A DNA stretch of 64,000 bases from Natronosalvus halobius (GCF_024138145.1 NZ_CP099997.1:3348001-3412000), one strand, 5' to 3'; shown: positions 26,375 to 35,506, counted from the stretch's first letter. Translations and numbers: made by a program. Notes: generated by a model from the sequence alone, not told the origin.

Positions 26375-26558
26375 GCGCGGGTCGCGTAGTCTCGAGCGCG
26401 TGCCGGTAGCACGGTCCCGAGCGCAGGCGATCGTGGACGCGTAAGCGGTCCCTACCGGAATCTAAAACTATCGTTTCTATAGTTATATCCTGACTATCAT
26501 CGACAGGCCAGCCGCGTCACGGTCTCGAAGAGTTCCCGCTTTCGCTCGCGAACCTGGA

Positions 26559-27545
26559 TTAGTCGTCGCCACCGACCGCCTGCGTGACGCTCGTCTCGAG
26601 TCCGTCCGCGTTCTCGCGTTCGGCGGCGTCCTCAGTCGACTCGCTGACTCGAGCGGCGACCTCGTCCATCGTCTCCACGGTGAGGTCGGTCTCTCGACGC
26701 TGCCGGTCGATATAGGCGAGGATCGCCCGCATCCGCTCGTCGTCGCGATCAGTCGTGAGGTTGTTCGGGTGGAGCCAGAGGTGACAGAGTCGGTCGTCGT
26801 CGGCCGCGACGGCCTGGTCGATCGCCCGGCGGGCCGTCACGACCATCGGATCGGCCCAGACGGACTCGGCGACCGTCCTGGAGACGCCCTCGAACCCGAA
26901 GCAAAACAGCGAGGCCGGCACGTTCACCAGGCCGTGCTCCTCGACCGTCGGTTCGACCAGCACCGAGCGCCCGCCCAGGCCGGTCTCCAGGACTGCCCGG
27001 AATCCCTCCGGCGTCGGCGTTCGGCCCCGGTAGGCGGTGAAGCCGGCCTCGGCGAGCGCCGCCCGGTGGCCGACGTCGTTTCGCGGGTAGACGAACGACG
27101 AGCACTCGAGGCCCCACTCGTCGGCCAGTTCGAGCGCCCGTTCGAACTCGGCGCGGGCCAGATCCCGATCGGTGCTCGGCGCGCCGAAGAGGATGTGGGA
27201 GAACGAGTGGCTCGCGAACTCGTGGTCGACCGGCGACTCGAGCACGGAACGGACCAGGTCGGGACCGAACCGGAGGTCGGGGCGATCCTTCCAGTCGGTC
27301 CGCTCGCGCTCGAACCAGCCTGCCGGGGCGGGGTGGTCGACGTGGCGGCCGTCGCAGTCTTCGAGCATGAGGTGGCCGACGACGGCCCACGTGGCGGGGA
27401 CGTCGTAGGCTTCGAAGGCCTCACAAAGGGCGTGCCAGCCGCGTCGGCAGTGCTCGATGCGGTGGGCCGGCGGCGGGTGGAGGTCGAGAAATCCCCAGCC
27501 GAGTTCGGCGTCGACCGAGACGACGACGCTACCCACGACGATCAC
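26559..27545 (-). CDS. Polysaccharide deacetylase (NodB-fold) family protein
   Basis: 328 residues, GTG start at 27545. NodB motifs: SVDAELGWG (motif 1, D12), then HEFASHSFSHILF (metal His H113 and H117) and FVYPRNDVGH. Family members remove N- or O-acetyl groups from glycans using a divalent metal. The acidic C-terminal tail is dispensable-looking. There is no signal peptide, so it probably acts in the cytoplasm on a precursor. The surface-gene motif lies 71 bases upstream. Confidence 0.85.
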   Translation of the reverse strand: MIVVGSVVVSVDAELGWGFLDLHPPPAHRIEHCRRGWHALCEAFEAYDVPATWAVVGHLMLEDCDGRHVDHPAPAGWFERERTDWKDRPDLRFGPDLVRSVLESPVDHEFASHSFSHILFGAPSTDRDLARAEFERALELADEWGLECSSFVYPRNDVGHRAALAEAGFTAYRGRTPTPEGFRAVLETGLGGRSVLVEPTVEEHGLVNVPASLFCFGFEGVSRTVAESVWADPMVVTARRAIDQAVAADDDRLCHLWLHPNNLTTDRDDERMRAILAYIDRQRRETDLTVETMDEVAARVSESTEDAAERENADGLETSVTQAVGGDD

Positions 27546-27616
27546 CTGCCACCCGCTCGCGGTCGCGACTCGGAGCGTCGACGGGAGCGAACATGCCTGG
27601 TGGATTCTCTCGTAAC

Positions 27617-27627
27617 GGTTTTGTTAT
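27617..27627 (-). promoter_or_regulatory. Shared surface-gene motif copy upstream of deacetylase
   Basis: Reverse-strand ATAACAAAACC, 71 bases before the GTG at 27545. Confidence 0.5.
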
Positions 27628-27789
27628 GGGCGGCCTGCCGCCGCGCTGTGGTCGCTTGCGCTCGGACGGGTTGGAACGACCACCTCAGGTGTGCTTCCCA
27701 CCGAATCCCGCGGTAGTACCCATCGAGTGAACCGTCTCGAGCGAGCGACTGTGTTCCGTTCGTGGTGGTTTCCCGACGGCAGTCGCTGG

Positions 27790-27800
27790 ATAACAAAGGC
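27790..27800 (+). promoter_or_regulatory. Shared surface-gene motif copy upstream of phosphodiesterase-like gene
   Basis: ATAACAAAGGC, 53 bases before the ATG at 27854. Identical to the DUF1616 copy. Confidence 0.5.
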
Positions 27801-27853
27801 GTCAGTACGCCATGTCACCGACAGCAGGCGTCACCGACGCCTTGAGTATCATC

Positions 27854-29449
27854 ATGAGCGGATCTACATCGACGACGGCGTCCGAGCGAGCGTTCGTTCT
27901 CGGGCTCGACGGCGTCCCCTGGAACTTGATCGAACGCTGGACCGACGAGGGCGCGCTCCCGAACTTCGCCCGACTGCGCGAGGAGGGAGCGTCCGGCCCG
28001 CTCGACAGCACGCGGCCGGCGACGACGCCGCTGGCGTGGCCCTCGATCGCAACCGGAGTGTGGCCCGATAAACACGGGATTTACGGGTTCCAGCAGCTCT
28101 CTTCATCGTACTCACACCAGATGTACACCAGCCGGGACTGCAAGCAGCCGCCGCTGTGGGAGCAACTCGGCCCCGCGGTCGTCGGCAACGTCCCGATGAC
28201 GTATCCGGCGACCGAGATCGACGGTGAGGTGGTCACGGGGATGATGACGCCCTCGCTCGAGCACGACTTCACCCATCCGCCGGAACTCGCCGACGAAATC
28301 GTCGACCGGATTCCCGACTACCAGATCAGTCTCAACTACCCCGACTACGCCGACCGCCTCGACGAGTTCGAGGTTGCGGTCTCGGACATCCTCCGGAAGC
28401 GCCGGGAACTGATGCGATTGCTGATGGAGCGTCGGGACGACTGGGAGCTGTTCTTCTTCGTCTATACCGCGCCCGACCGCTTCCAGCATCTCATCTGGGA
28501 CGAAGACCGCATCCTGGAGCAGTACCGTGCGCTCGACGACATTCTCGGCGAGGTGATGGACTACACCGACAAGCACGACGCCGACCTCTACGTGGTCTCC
28601 GACCACGGGTTCGGCCCCATCGACGAACTCGCCTACCCGAACCACTTCCTGGAGCGGGAGGGGTACCTCTTCGAGGAGGAAGACGACGGGACCCGGGGGG
28701 CGCTCGCGAGCCTGGGTATCTCCCGGGAACGCGTCTCGAGTGCGCTAAACCGGGTCGGAATCTCCGAGGAGTTCCTGGTCTCGAAGGTGCCGCGCCGGTT
28801 GCTCGACTCCGTCGCCGAGCAGATCCCCGGCCAGCACGCCCTCTACGACGTGGACTACGAGCGAACCGTCGCGTTCGTCCACGACGCTGGCAACCTCTAC
28901 GTCAACGACTCGGATCGGTTCGACCACGGCGTCGTCTCGCCGCGGGAGATCCCGGCGCTCAAGGCCGAACTCACCGACCTCTTCGAATCGATCACCGACG
29001 ACGCGGGCGAGCGCGTCTTCGTCGTCTACGACGGCGACGACCTCTTCCCGACGGATCCCGACTCGCCGAACCTCATCGTCAACGGGACGAACCGCTACGA
29101 GGGGCGCAACGGCGTCACCGACGAACCGTTTGGCGACCCGTCGCCGACCGCCGCGAGCCACCGCCCCGAGGGAATCATGCTCTGTCGCGGCCCCTCGATA
29201 GAACCCGGGGCGACGCTGCGGGGTGCACGGGTCGTCGACGTCGCCCCCACGCTGCTCCACGGCATCGGCAAGCCCGTCCCCACGAATGCCGACGGGCGGG
29301 TTCTCTTCGACGCGTTCCGCCCGGACGCCGAACCGACCGGAACCAAGGTCGCCCGCCAGGATGTTTCGAGCGAGCGTGACCAAGAGAGCGTCAACGATGA
29401 CTTTTCGGGCGTCGAGGACCGATTGAAGGGCCTCGGCTACATGGAGTGA
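27854..29449 (+). CDS. Type I phosphodiesterase/nucleotide pyrophosphatase-family protein
   Basis: 531 residues from the ATG at 27854 (MSGSTSTTAS); an upstream ATG at 27812 would start 11 bases after the surface-gene motif and is less likely. The metal and nucleophile motifs are intact: VLGLDGVPW (D19), PATTPLAWPSIATG (T58) with PDKHGIYGF, the APDRFQHLIW stretch, VVSDHGFG, and a late His region. This alkaline-phosphatase superfamily group is common in archaeal glycosylation clusters, where substrates may be phospho-sugars or lipid-linked intermediates. There is no signal peptide. Compare the degenerate paralogue at 22497. Confidence 0.85.
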   Translation: MSGSTSTTASERAFVLGLDGVPWNLIERWTDEGALPNFARLREEGASGPLDSTRPATTPLAWPSIATGVWPDKHGIYGFQQLSSSYSHQMYTSRDCKQPPLWEQLGPAVVGNVPMTYPATEIDGEVVTGMMTPSLEHDFTHPPELADEIVDRIPDYQISLNYPDYADRLDEFEVAVSDILRKRRELMRLLMERRDDWELFFFVYTAPDRFQHLIWDEDRILEQYRALDDILGEVMDYTDKHDADLYVVSDHGFGPIDELAYPNHFLEREGYLFEEEDDGTRGALASLGISRERVSSALNRVGISEEFLVSKVPRRLLDSVAEQIPGQHALYDVDYERTVAFVHDAGNLYVNDSDRFDHGVVSPREIPALKAELTDLFESITDDAGERVFVVYDGDDLFPTDPDSPNLIVNGTNRYEGRNGVTDEPFGDPSPTAASHRPEGIMLCRGPSIEPGATLRGARVVDVAPTLLHGIGKPVPTNADGRVLFDAFRPDAEPTGTKVARQDVSSERDQESVNDDFSGVEDRLKGLGYME

Positions 29450-29520
29450 CCGATCTCGGAATCGAGTCCTCGGAACGCAACGTCGGTAACGTCACCGTAA
29501 CCCGGTTGCATGCATGTCCG

Positions 29521-29540
29521 GGAACCGATATATAGGTTCC
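29521..29540 (+). promoter_or_regulatory. Palindrome GGAACC-N8-GGTTCC enclosing a TATA box
   Basis: A perfect six-base inverted repeat surrounds GATATATA, so a regulator binding here would occlude TBP. The TATA centre at about 29531 predicts transcription start at about 29557-29561, right at the ATG of the leader peptide. Confidence 0.6.
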
Positions 29541-29560
29541 AATTCGTACCTGGTAACGCA

Positions 29561-29629
29561 ATGAAACCAGTTTGCAACTACGGATCGAACCGCCCCACGA
29601 CCGCCCGCGACCTCGAGGTGAGCGCCTGA
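29561..29629 (+). CDS. 22-residue leader peptide overlapping doxX start
   Basis: Begins ATGAAACCAGTTTGC, encodes MKPVCNYGSNRPTTARDLEV followed by two residues, and stops at TGA 29627-29629. The stop shares one base with the doxX ATG (TGATG), the arrangement used for translational coupling. The promoter position suggests a leaderless mRNA starting at this ATG. Its sequence resembles no protein I know. It may be only a device to start translation. Confidence 0.45.
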   Translation: MKPVCNYGSNRPTTARDLEVSA

Positions 29630-30042
29630 TGTTCGAGTCTGCCGGCGCCGACGTGGCGTTCCTGCTCGCGCGCGTGATCTTCGGTGGCGTCCTCGCGTTC
29701 ATGGGATTCAACCACTTCCTCGACGTCGAGGGGATGGCCGGCTACGCGGAGTTCAAGGGCCTGCCAGCACCGAAAGCATCCGTTGTGCTGAGCGGAGTCC
29801 TCCTCGTCCTCGGCGGGCTCTCGCTCGTCGCGGGCGTGTTCCCCGCTATCGGAGCCGGCGCGCTCGCGGTATTCCTCGTCGTCTCGGCGCTGAAGATGCA
29901 CGACTTCTGGAACGCCGAGGGCGAAGAGGCCCAGAACGAGATGACGGCGTTTCTCAAGAACGTCTACGGCGCCGGTGCGGCCCTCGCGTTCCTCGCGGTC
30001 AGCAATGCCGCCTGGCCCTATGCGCTGAACATCGGGCTCTAG
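29629..30042 (+). CDS. DoxX-family membrane protein
   Basis: 137 residues, ATG at 29629. Four membrane spans: LLARVIFGGVLAFMGFNHFL at the N-terminus with the NHF motif, KASVVLSGVLLVLGGLSLVAG, IGAGALAVFLVVSALKMHDFWN, and a final span. It matches DoxX/SURF4-related quinone-associated proteins, whose role is often redox or stress linked. It is preceded by a short leader ORF and a palindromic promoter. A poly-purine linker AEGEEAQNEM joins spans 3 and 4. Confidence 0.85.
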   Translation: MFESAGADVAFLLARVIFGGVLAFMGFNHFLDVEGMAGYAEFKGLPAPKASVVLSGVLLVLGGLSLVAGVFPAIGAGALAVFLVVSALKMHDFWNAEGEEAQNEMTAFLKNVYGAGAALAFLAVSNAAWPYALNIGL

Positions 30043-30184
30043 GCACTCGAGAGCGACGGGTACGACGTTCATCGGATGAGCTGGTCGATCCCGTTCCGAG
30101 CACGTCCGCCGAACTCGAGCAGCACCATACTGATGGGTAAATGACACCTATTCTTACGCTGCTCTAGAAGTAATTCAGGAGTGA

Positions 30185-30240
30185 CTGTATGCGGATTAAA
30201 TAAGAACGATACGTAACAACACAGTATTATATGGCGGAAT
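30185..30240 (+). promoter_or_regulatory. AT-rich promoter-like patch upstream of Tat nuclease-like gene
   Basis: Contains GATTAAATAAG and TATTATATGG, both TATA-like. The second is about 52 bases before the GTG start and would give a short leader of roughly 25 bases. Confidence 0.35.
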
Positions 30241-30281
30241 ATTGATGCTTGGCCGTCAGACAATCACTGTCGTGTTACACA

Positions 30282-32732
30282 GTGAAACGGCGCACCTTCA
30301 TTAAAACTGTCACGAGCACGCTCGCGGGATTGGCTGCGACCCAACCCACGCAGGCCGCAGATTCCGCCCTCGACTGTGGCGTCTGGTACGACGCCGAGAT
30401 CACACGCGTCGTCGACGGCGACACCTTCGACGTCTACGTCTACGAAACCGGCAAGGAGTACAACGTCCGCACACTCGGGCACGACACGCCCGAGAAAACC
30501 GGCAACACGAGTTACGAGATGATCGAGGAGTGGGAGTTCATCGAGGACGAGGCGCACCTCGAGCACTGGGGCAACGAGGCGACTAACTTCGCCGAGGCGG
30601 AGCTCCCTGCGGGCTCGGCGTGCCAGGTCCAAGTCGACTGCGCCTCCGAGGAGATCGACCAATTCGGCCGTCTCCTCGCGAAGATAAGGTACGATCGGGA
30701 CGGCGACGGGACGTACACGGTTTACAACAAACTCACCCTCGAGGAGGGGTATGCCCGAGTGTACGCTGCAAGCCTGACGAACACGGACGAGTACCTCGAG
30801 GCCCAGGAGGCCGCCCGGGCGGCCGGGCGCGGGCTCTGGGTCGCCGACGACGGGTACGTCTCGGAGTGGCGAAACGACGACGTCGCGGCAACGTTTCACC
30901 CGCACACCTCGAGCGTCAGGACGACGGACGGCCCCGTCCCTGACTCGCGAGTACCGGTCTGGGCGGAGGACACCGCCGTCCAGGAGAACACCACCGCGAG
31001 CACCGTCGACTACGACTCGATTCCGATGGTCGGCGTCGACGAATCGCACAACCTCGCGTACTTCGGCGGCTGTACGATCAACGAACGCTGGGAGGGCGAG
31101 TCGGCCGACCTGAACCACTTCACGTTCGTCACGAACCTGATCGACCACCTCCACGACAGCGACGATCCCTCCGGGCCGGTGCTGGTCGACGGCGGCCACC
31201 GAACCTTCGAGCAGGACAACGCGGTTTCGGCGGAGGACACTGCGTACTACCAGCGCCACCTCGAAGGGCTCGGTATCGAACTCCACAGCATCAACGCCTA
31301 CGGGAACGGACGTGGGTACAGCCTGTCGGATGCTCGCGCGCTCGTCGCTTCCTGTAGCCCGGAGGCGTGGACCGGGGCGGAAATCGCGGAGGTACAGGAG
31401 TTCGTCGACCAGGGTGGCGTCGTCCTCCTGCTGGGCAGCGGCAGCGAGACCGCTGGGGAGCGAGCCAACCTCGACGACCTCGCTGCGGGCCTCGGATCGG
31501 ATCTCCGGCTCAACTACGACGACGTTCGCGACGACACGAACTACGCCGGCGATAGTCGAAAACTCCTCCAAACGGGGCAGCTGAACACGACCGACTTCGA
31601 CCTCTGGTCGGCTTACGAGAGCGGCAAAGGTGTTCGAACGGATGTCTTGCGTGCGTCGCCAAACGATCCCGGCGCCGACGCGGATCACGAGTGGACGCTC
31701 GCTGACCCCGCCGACGAGTTCGCCGGCGAGCTCGATACGATCACCGTCGACTACCCCGACGGGACCAGTCTGGACGGCCTCACGAACGACGACGTGACCG
31801 TCTACCTGGACCGAGACAGCGACGGGACGGTCGACGAGATTCCGGTCAACGCCGATTCCTACGCTGGGAGCACCGCTACCTTCGACCTCGACGGTCGGTA
31901 CAATACCTCGGTCGAGGGCGAGGTTCGCGTCGAGGTCGCCGGCGTCACGAATCCAAAGTCGGGCGAGTACGTCGCGGCGGAGACGCTCGAGGGCGACGAT
32001 TACCTCTCGATCGACGTCGAGTACAACGTCACCGAGTTGCGGGCCGCGACAGATTCGGCCACTCGCGTCGGCGACGCGTCGGCGACGCTGAACGGAACGC
32101 TCGAGGACCTCGACGGCGCGGACTGGGGCGAAGTGTACTTCGAGTGGGGGCCGGCGGGCGACTTCGTGAACACCACTCCCTCCCGCTTACTCGAGGAAAC
32201 GGGATCCTTCGGCGAAGAGATCGACGGTCTCGAGGCTGGTCGGGAGTACGAGTTCCGTGCCGTCGTCGAATCGAACCACGGCTACACGGCCTACGGTTCC
32301 GTGCGGTCGTTCACCGCCCAGAGCGACGTTCGATCCGACGTCCTCGAGGCCGATCCGAACACGGCCGGCGCCGAGTCCTATCACACCTGGACGCTCGCAG
32401 ACCCCTCGGGTGACTTCGACGGCGAGGTGGACGCCATCGCGGTCGATTACCCCGACGGAACCAGTCTGGATGGCCTCACGAACGACGACGTGACCGTCTA
32501 CATGGATCGATACGGCGACGGCACGGTCGACGAGATCGCCGTCAACTCCGACGAGTACGGTGGAAGCGCGGCGACCTTCGACCTCAACGGCGTCTACAAT
32601 ACGTCGGTCGAGGGCGAGGTTCGTGTCGAGATCGACGGTGTGACCAATCCCGATTCAGGAGAGTACGTCACCAACGAGACGCTCGACGGGGAGGACTACC
32701 TCTCCGTGGACGCCGAATTCGTCGTGGACTAG
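30282..32732 (+). CDS. Tat-exported nuclease-like multidomain surface protein
   Basis: 816 residues from the GTG at 30282; this puts the Tat motif RRTFIK at residues 3-8, followed by a hydrophobic h-region and QAAD near residue 25. Domain order: a thermonuclease (SNase) domain about 32-190 with R63, E71 and R130 at the places of the known catalytic residues; a GATase1/DUF4350-like region about 285-445 (GPVLVDGGHRTF to LLLGSGSET); a copy of a 135-residue repeat from about 450 (DVLRASPN to YLSIDVEYNV); a fibronectin-III-like region about 585-680; then a second repeat copy to the end. No C-terminal anchor. Calcium-like DxDxDG sites occur in the repeats. Confidence 0.85.
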   Translation: MKRRTFIKTVTSTLAGLAATQPTQAADSALDCGVWYDAEITRVVDGDTFDVYVYETGKEYNVRTLGHDTPEKTGNTSYEMIEEWEFIEDEAHLEHWGNEATNFAEAELPAGSACQVQVDCASEEIDQFGRLLAKIRYDRDGDGTYTVYNKLTLEEGYARVYAASLTNTDEYLEAQEAARAAGRGLWVADDGYVSEWRNDDVAATFHPHTSSVRTTDGPVPDSRVPVWAEDTAVQENTTASTVDYDSIPMVGVDESHNLAYFGGCTINERWEGESADLNHFTFVTNLIDHLHDSDDPSGPVLVDGGHRTFEQDNAVSAEDTAYYQRHLEGLGIELHSINAYGNGRGYSLSDARALVASCSPEAWTGAEIAEVQEFVDQGGVVLLLGSGSETAGERANLDDLAAGLGSDLRLNYDDVRDDTNYAGDSRKLLQTGQLNTTDFDLWSAYESGKGVRTDVLRASPNDPGADADHEWTLADPADEFAGELDTITVDYPDGTSLDGLTNDDVTVYLDRDSDGTVDEIPVNADSYAGSTATFDLDGRYNTSVEGEVRVEVAGVTNPKSGEYVAAETLEGDDYLSIDVEYNVTELRAATDSATRVGDASATLNGTLEDLDGADWGEVYFEWGPAGDFVNTTPSRLLEETGSFGEEIDGLEAGREYEFRAVVESNHGYTAYGSVRSFTAQSDVRSDVLEADPNTAGAESYHTWTLADPSGDFDGEVDAIAVDYPDGTSLDGLTNDDVTVYMDRYGDGTVDEIAVNSDEYGGSAATFDLNGVYNTSVEGEVRVEIDGVTNPDSGEYVTNETLDGEDYLSVDAEFVVD

Positions 32733-32768
32733 TCGGCCTCTAGAGTGACCCGTTCACGATGACCGGCG

Positions 32769-33833
32769 TCACTCGAGGTCGGCACCAATCGCGTCTTCGA
32801 CCGACGAAAACCCGTCCTCGCGGAGCAATTCGAGGAGCCCACGATTGATCTCCTGGGCCGTCGACGGCCCGTTGTAGACGAAACCGGTGTAGAGTTGCAC
32901 CAACGAGGCCCCGGCGCGGATCTTCTCGTAGGCGCGCTCGGCGGAGTCGACGCCGCCGACGCCGATAATGGGCACGTCGGTGTTCGACGCCAGGAGGCGA
33001 ACGACGTCCGTCGATCGGTCCCGCAGCGGAGCACCGCTCAGCCCGCCCCACTCATCGCGCTCGGGCGAGTGCAGTCCGTCGCGCCCGGTCGTCGTGTTCG
33101 TCGCGACGATTCCGTCGACCCCCTGGGCCTCGACAATTTCGAGCAACTCGAGGACCGACTCCTCCGGCGAATCGGGACCGATCTTCACCAGGAGGGGGAC
33201 GTCGGCGTCGTTCTCGGCGTGGAGGGTCTCGAAGATGGCCTCGATGTGCTCGGGCGAACTCTCGTCGAACTCGTCGGGCGTGTTCGGACAGGAGACGTTG
33301 ACGACGACGTAGTCGGCGAACGGTGCCAGTCTGGTAAACACGCGGCGGTAATCCTCGATCGCCTCGCGCTCGCTCGAGATGTTCATCTTCCCGACGTTGA
33401 CGCCGAGGGGAATCCGAGGCGTGCCGTCAGCTTCTAGCCGTTTTCGGACTCGATCCATCCCGTCGCCGTTGAATCCCATTCGGTTGACCATCGCCTCGTC
33501 CTCCTGGAGGCGGAACAGGCGTGGGCGTTCGTTGCCGGTCTGGGCGTACGGCGTCACGGTGCCAATTTCGACGAAACCGAATCCGAGGGCGGTCAGGGCG
33601 TGCGTGCACTCGGCGTTCTTGTCGAAGCCCGCGGCCACGCCGACGGGGTTGGGGAACGTCGACCCCAGGCAGTCGACCTCCAGGGCGGGGTGTTCGTACC
33701 GGTAGGCCGACTCCAGGGCCCACCTGGACGGTCGCGTCGACTGGGCTGCCCGGAGGAGCGTCTTCCCGGCGTCGTGAGCCGTTTCGGGCGGCAACGCGAA
33801 CGCCAGCGGCCGGAGCCGCGAGTACAGCGTCAT
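32769..33833 (-). CDS. pyrD: Dihydroorotate dehydrogenase, class 2-like
   Basis: 354 residues. The N-terminal helical extension (LYSRLRPLAFALPPETAHDAGK) and the FMN-site motifs (NPVGVAAGFDKNAE, GFVEIGTVTPYAQTGNERPRLFRL, NRMGFNGDG) are those of membrane-associated, quinone-using class 2 enzymes. The catalytic-base position, Ser in class 2 enzymes, is Cys here: NVSCPNTP with C182, the residue used by class 1 enzymes. The fourth step of pyrimidine synthesis. It ends near the Tat protein gene on the opposite strand. Confidence 0.9.
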   Translation of the reverse strand: MTLYSRLRPLAFALPPETAHDAGKTLLRAAQSTRPSRWALESAYRYEHPALEVDCLGSTFPNPVGVAAGFDKNAECTHALTALGFGFVEIGTVTPYAQTGNERPRLFRLQEDEAMVNRMGFNGDGMDRVRKRLEADGTPRIPLGVNVGKMNISSEREAIEDYRRVFTRLAPFADYVVVNVSCPNTPDEFDESSPEHIEAIFETLHAENDADVPLLVKIGPDSPEESVLELLEIVEAQGVDGIVATNTTTGRDGLHSPERDEWGGLSGAPLRDRSTDVVRLLASNTDVPIIGVGGVDSAERAYEKIRAGASLVQLYTGFVYNGPSTAQEINRGLLELLREDGFSSVEDAIGADLE

Positions 33834-34109
33834 CGAGTATCGACTCCTACTTTAGTGGGAAAACACCTAAAAGACTCGAAACCACAATCCTGGAAACGCG
33901 TTCCGGAACCCGAAAAATTCCCCGTGCTATCTGGCGGATAACGAAATAGTTTTCCTCCGGCTACCGCTTGAGTCGACTATCAGACAACAGCGCCATGAGT
34001 AACGAATATCGTACGCGCTCGAGCGTCGTCTTCGGGGCCGGATCAGGGGCTGAAACCAGGGCGACTCGAGCGGGTCGCCCGCACGGGCGTTCGATCGGAG
34101 GGAACCGCC

Positions 34110-35228
34110 GTGGCGGCTGACCGCCTGCTCGTCCCGCTCTCTGAGTCGTCTACCGTCCGCCAGACGGTTGCCTACGCGGTCCAGTCGAGCCTCGAGTCCG
34201 ACCCCGAGGAACTCGTCTGTCACCTCGTGGTCGCCGTCCCCTTCGAGGCTGACGTCCCCGAGGAGCGCGCGGAACTCGAGGCCGCCGAGCGCTTGCTCGA
34301 GCGGGCAGCGACGTGGGTCGGCGAGGACACCGATGACGTCGAGGTGACCGTCACCGTCGAGACGGCCATCATCGGCGCCGACGAGTACCTCTTCGGCCCG
34401 AAGGACTACGCCAACGCGTTCGCGGCCTACGCCGAGACGCACCACCTCGATCGACTCGTCCTGGATCCGGAGTACCAGCCCGGGGCGACCGCGCCGCTGC
34501 TGCAGCCGCTGGAGCGCGAACTCGCGCGAATCGATCTGCCCTTCGACGAAGCGCCGGTCGACCGACCGGCCCAGCACGCACGATTCGTCAGTACCGGCGG
34601 CTGGCGTCGCTTCTTCGGCCTCTTCGGCATCTCGTTCGTGTTCTACCTTGTCCTCGGCGACCCGACCTACTGGTTCGACCTCGTCACCGGCGTCGCCGTC
34701 GCCGGCATCGTCTCGCTGACGCTCTCGCAGGTCACGTTCATCCGCGAACCGTCGATCAAGCGCGGCCCCGTGCTGTTGATTCGCTTTCTCCTCTACGTTC
34801 CGTACCTCCTCTTCGAGATCATCAAGGCCAACGTGGCCGTCTCGATCACCATCCTTCGGCCCTCGATGCCGATCGAGCCGACGATGACGCGCGTCGACGC
34901 CCGCGTCAAGAGCGGCCTGCCACTGCTCGCGTTGGCCAACAGCATCACGCTCACGCCAGGGACGCTGACCGTTCGGGCGAACGACCAGTCGCTGGTCGTT
35001 CACACGCTGATCCCCGCCGCGCAGGCGGACCTCTTCGACGGCGGTCTCGAGCGAGCAATTCGGTTCGTCTTCCACGGCCGACAGTCCGCGGCCATCGCGT
35101 CGCCTCGAGAACGGGGGGATGCCGAGGTCGTCTATCCGGAGCCCGCTCGCGTCGCCGACGCGGACGCGGATAACGCTGACACGGACGCTGACGTTGATTC
35201 GCCCACCGAAAGAGGTGACGAACGATGA
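34110..35228 (+). CDS. mrpE: Mrp antiporter subunit E with N-terminal Usp-like domain
   Basis: 372 residues, GTG start, first gene of the Mrp operon. The C-terminal part (from about 165) is MrpE: membrane spans, then IIKANVAVSITILRPSMPIEP and KSGLPLLALANSITLTPGTLT. The N-terminal 150 residues form an alpha/beta domain resembling universal-stress/nucleotide-binding proteins (RLLVPLSESSTVRQTVAYAV, HLDRLVLDPEYQPG), a fusion not found in bacterial MrpE, which is about 160 residues. It could sense a nucleotide and adjust antiport. It overlaps mrpF by four bases and ends in an acidic Asp/Thr tail. Confidence 0.88.
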   Translation: MAADRLLVPLSESSTVRQTVAYAVQSSLESDPEELVCHLVVAVPFEADVPEERAELEAAERLLERAATWVGEDTDDVEVTVTVETAIIGADEYLFGPKDYANAFAAYAETHHLDRLVLDPEYQPGATAPLLQPLERELARIDLPFDEAPVDRPAQHARFVSTGGWRRFFGLFGISFVFYLVLGDPTYWFDLVTGVAVAGIVSLTLSQVTFIREPSIKRGPVLLIRFLLYVPYLLFEIIKANVAVSITILRPSMPIEPTMTRVDARVKSGLPLLALANSITLTPGTLTVRANDQSLVVHTLIPAAQADLFDGGLERAIRFVFHGRQSAAIASPRERGDAEVVYPEPARVADADADNADTDADVDSPTERGDER

Positions 35229-35506
35229 TGCCGACCGACCTCAGCGAGATCTTCCTCGTCGCTGCCGCGGTGTTCGTCGTGCTCGCCATCGTCATGTTCT
35301 ACCGGGCGGTCGCCGGCCCGACGACCCAGGACCGTCTCCTCGCGGTCAACGTCCTCGGGACGAACACGGTCGTCATCCTCGCCCTGCTCTCGGTGGCACT
35401 CGAGCAGCCGTGGTACCTCGACATCGCGCTGATCTACGCCCTGTTGAACTTCCTGATGGCAATCGCCATCTCGAAGTTCACCGTCGAGCGAGGTGGGGTA
35501 CTGTGA
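35225..35506 (+). CDS. mrpF: Mrp antiporter subunit F
   Basis: 93 residues, three membrane spans. The motif FYRAVAGPTTQDRLLAVNVLGTN and the LYALLNFLMAIAISKF end are typical of MrpF. It overlaps mrpE and mrpG by four bases each. Confidence 0.88.
   Translation: MMPTDLSEIFLVAAAVFVVLAIVMFYRAVAGPTTQDRLLAVNVLGTNTVVILALLSVALEQPWYLDIALIYALLNFLMAIAISKFTVERGGVL

Larger units (their letters stand above)
27546..27853. other. Divergent promoter region with two motif copies
   Basis: 308 bases between the divergent deacetylase and phosphodiesterase-like genes. One copy of the surface-gene motif faces each gene (27617-27627 minus, 27790-27800 plus). No gene is present. Confidence 0.5.

Noticed and set aside
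33938-33948. ATAACGAAATA upstream of the Mrp operon
   Set aside because: Too many differences from the motif and 161 bases from the start; not counted as a copy.
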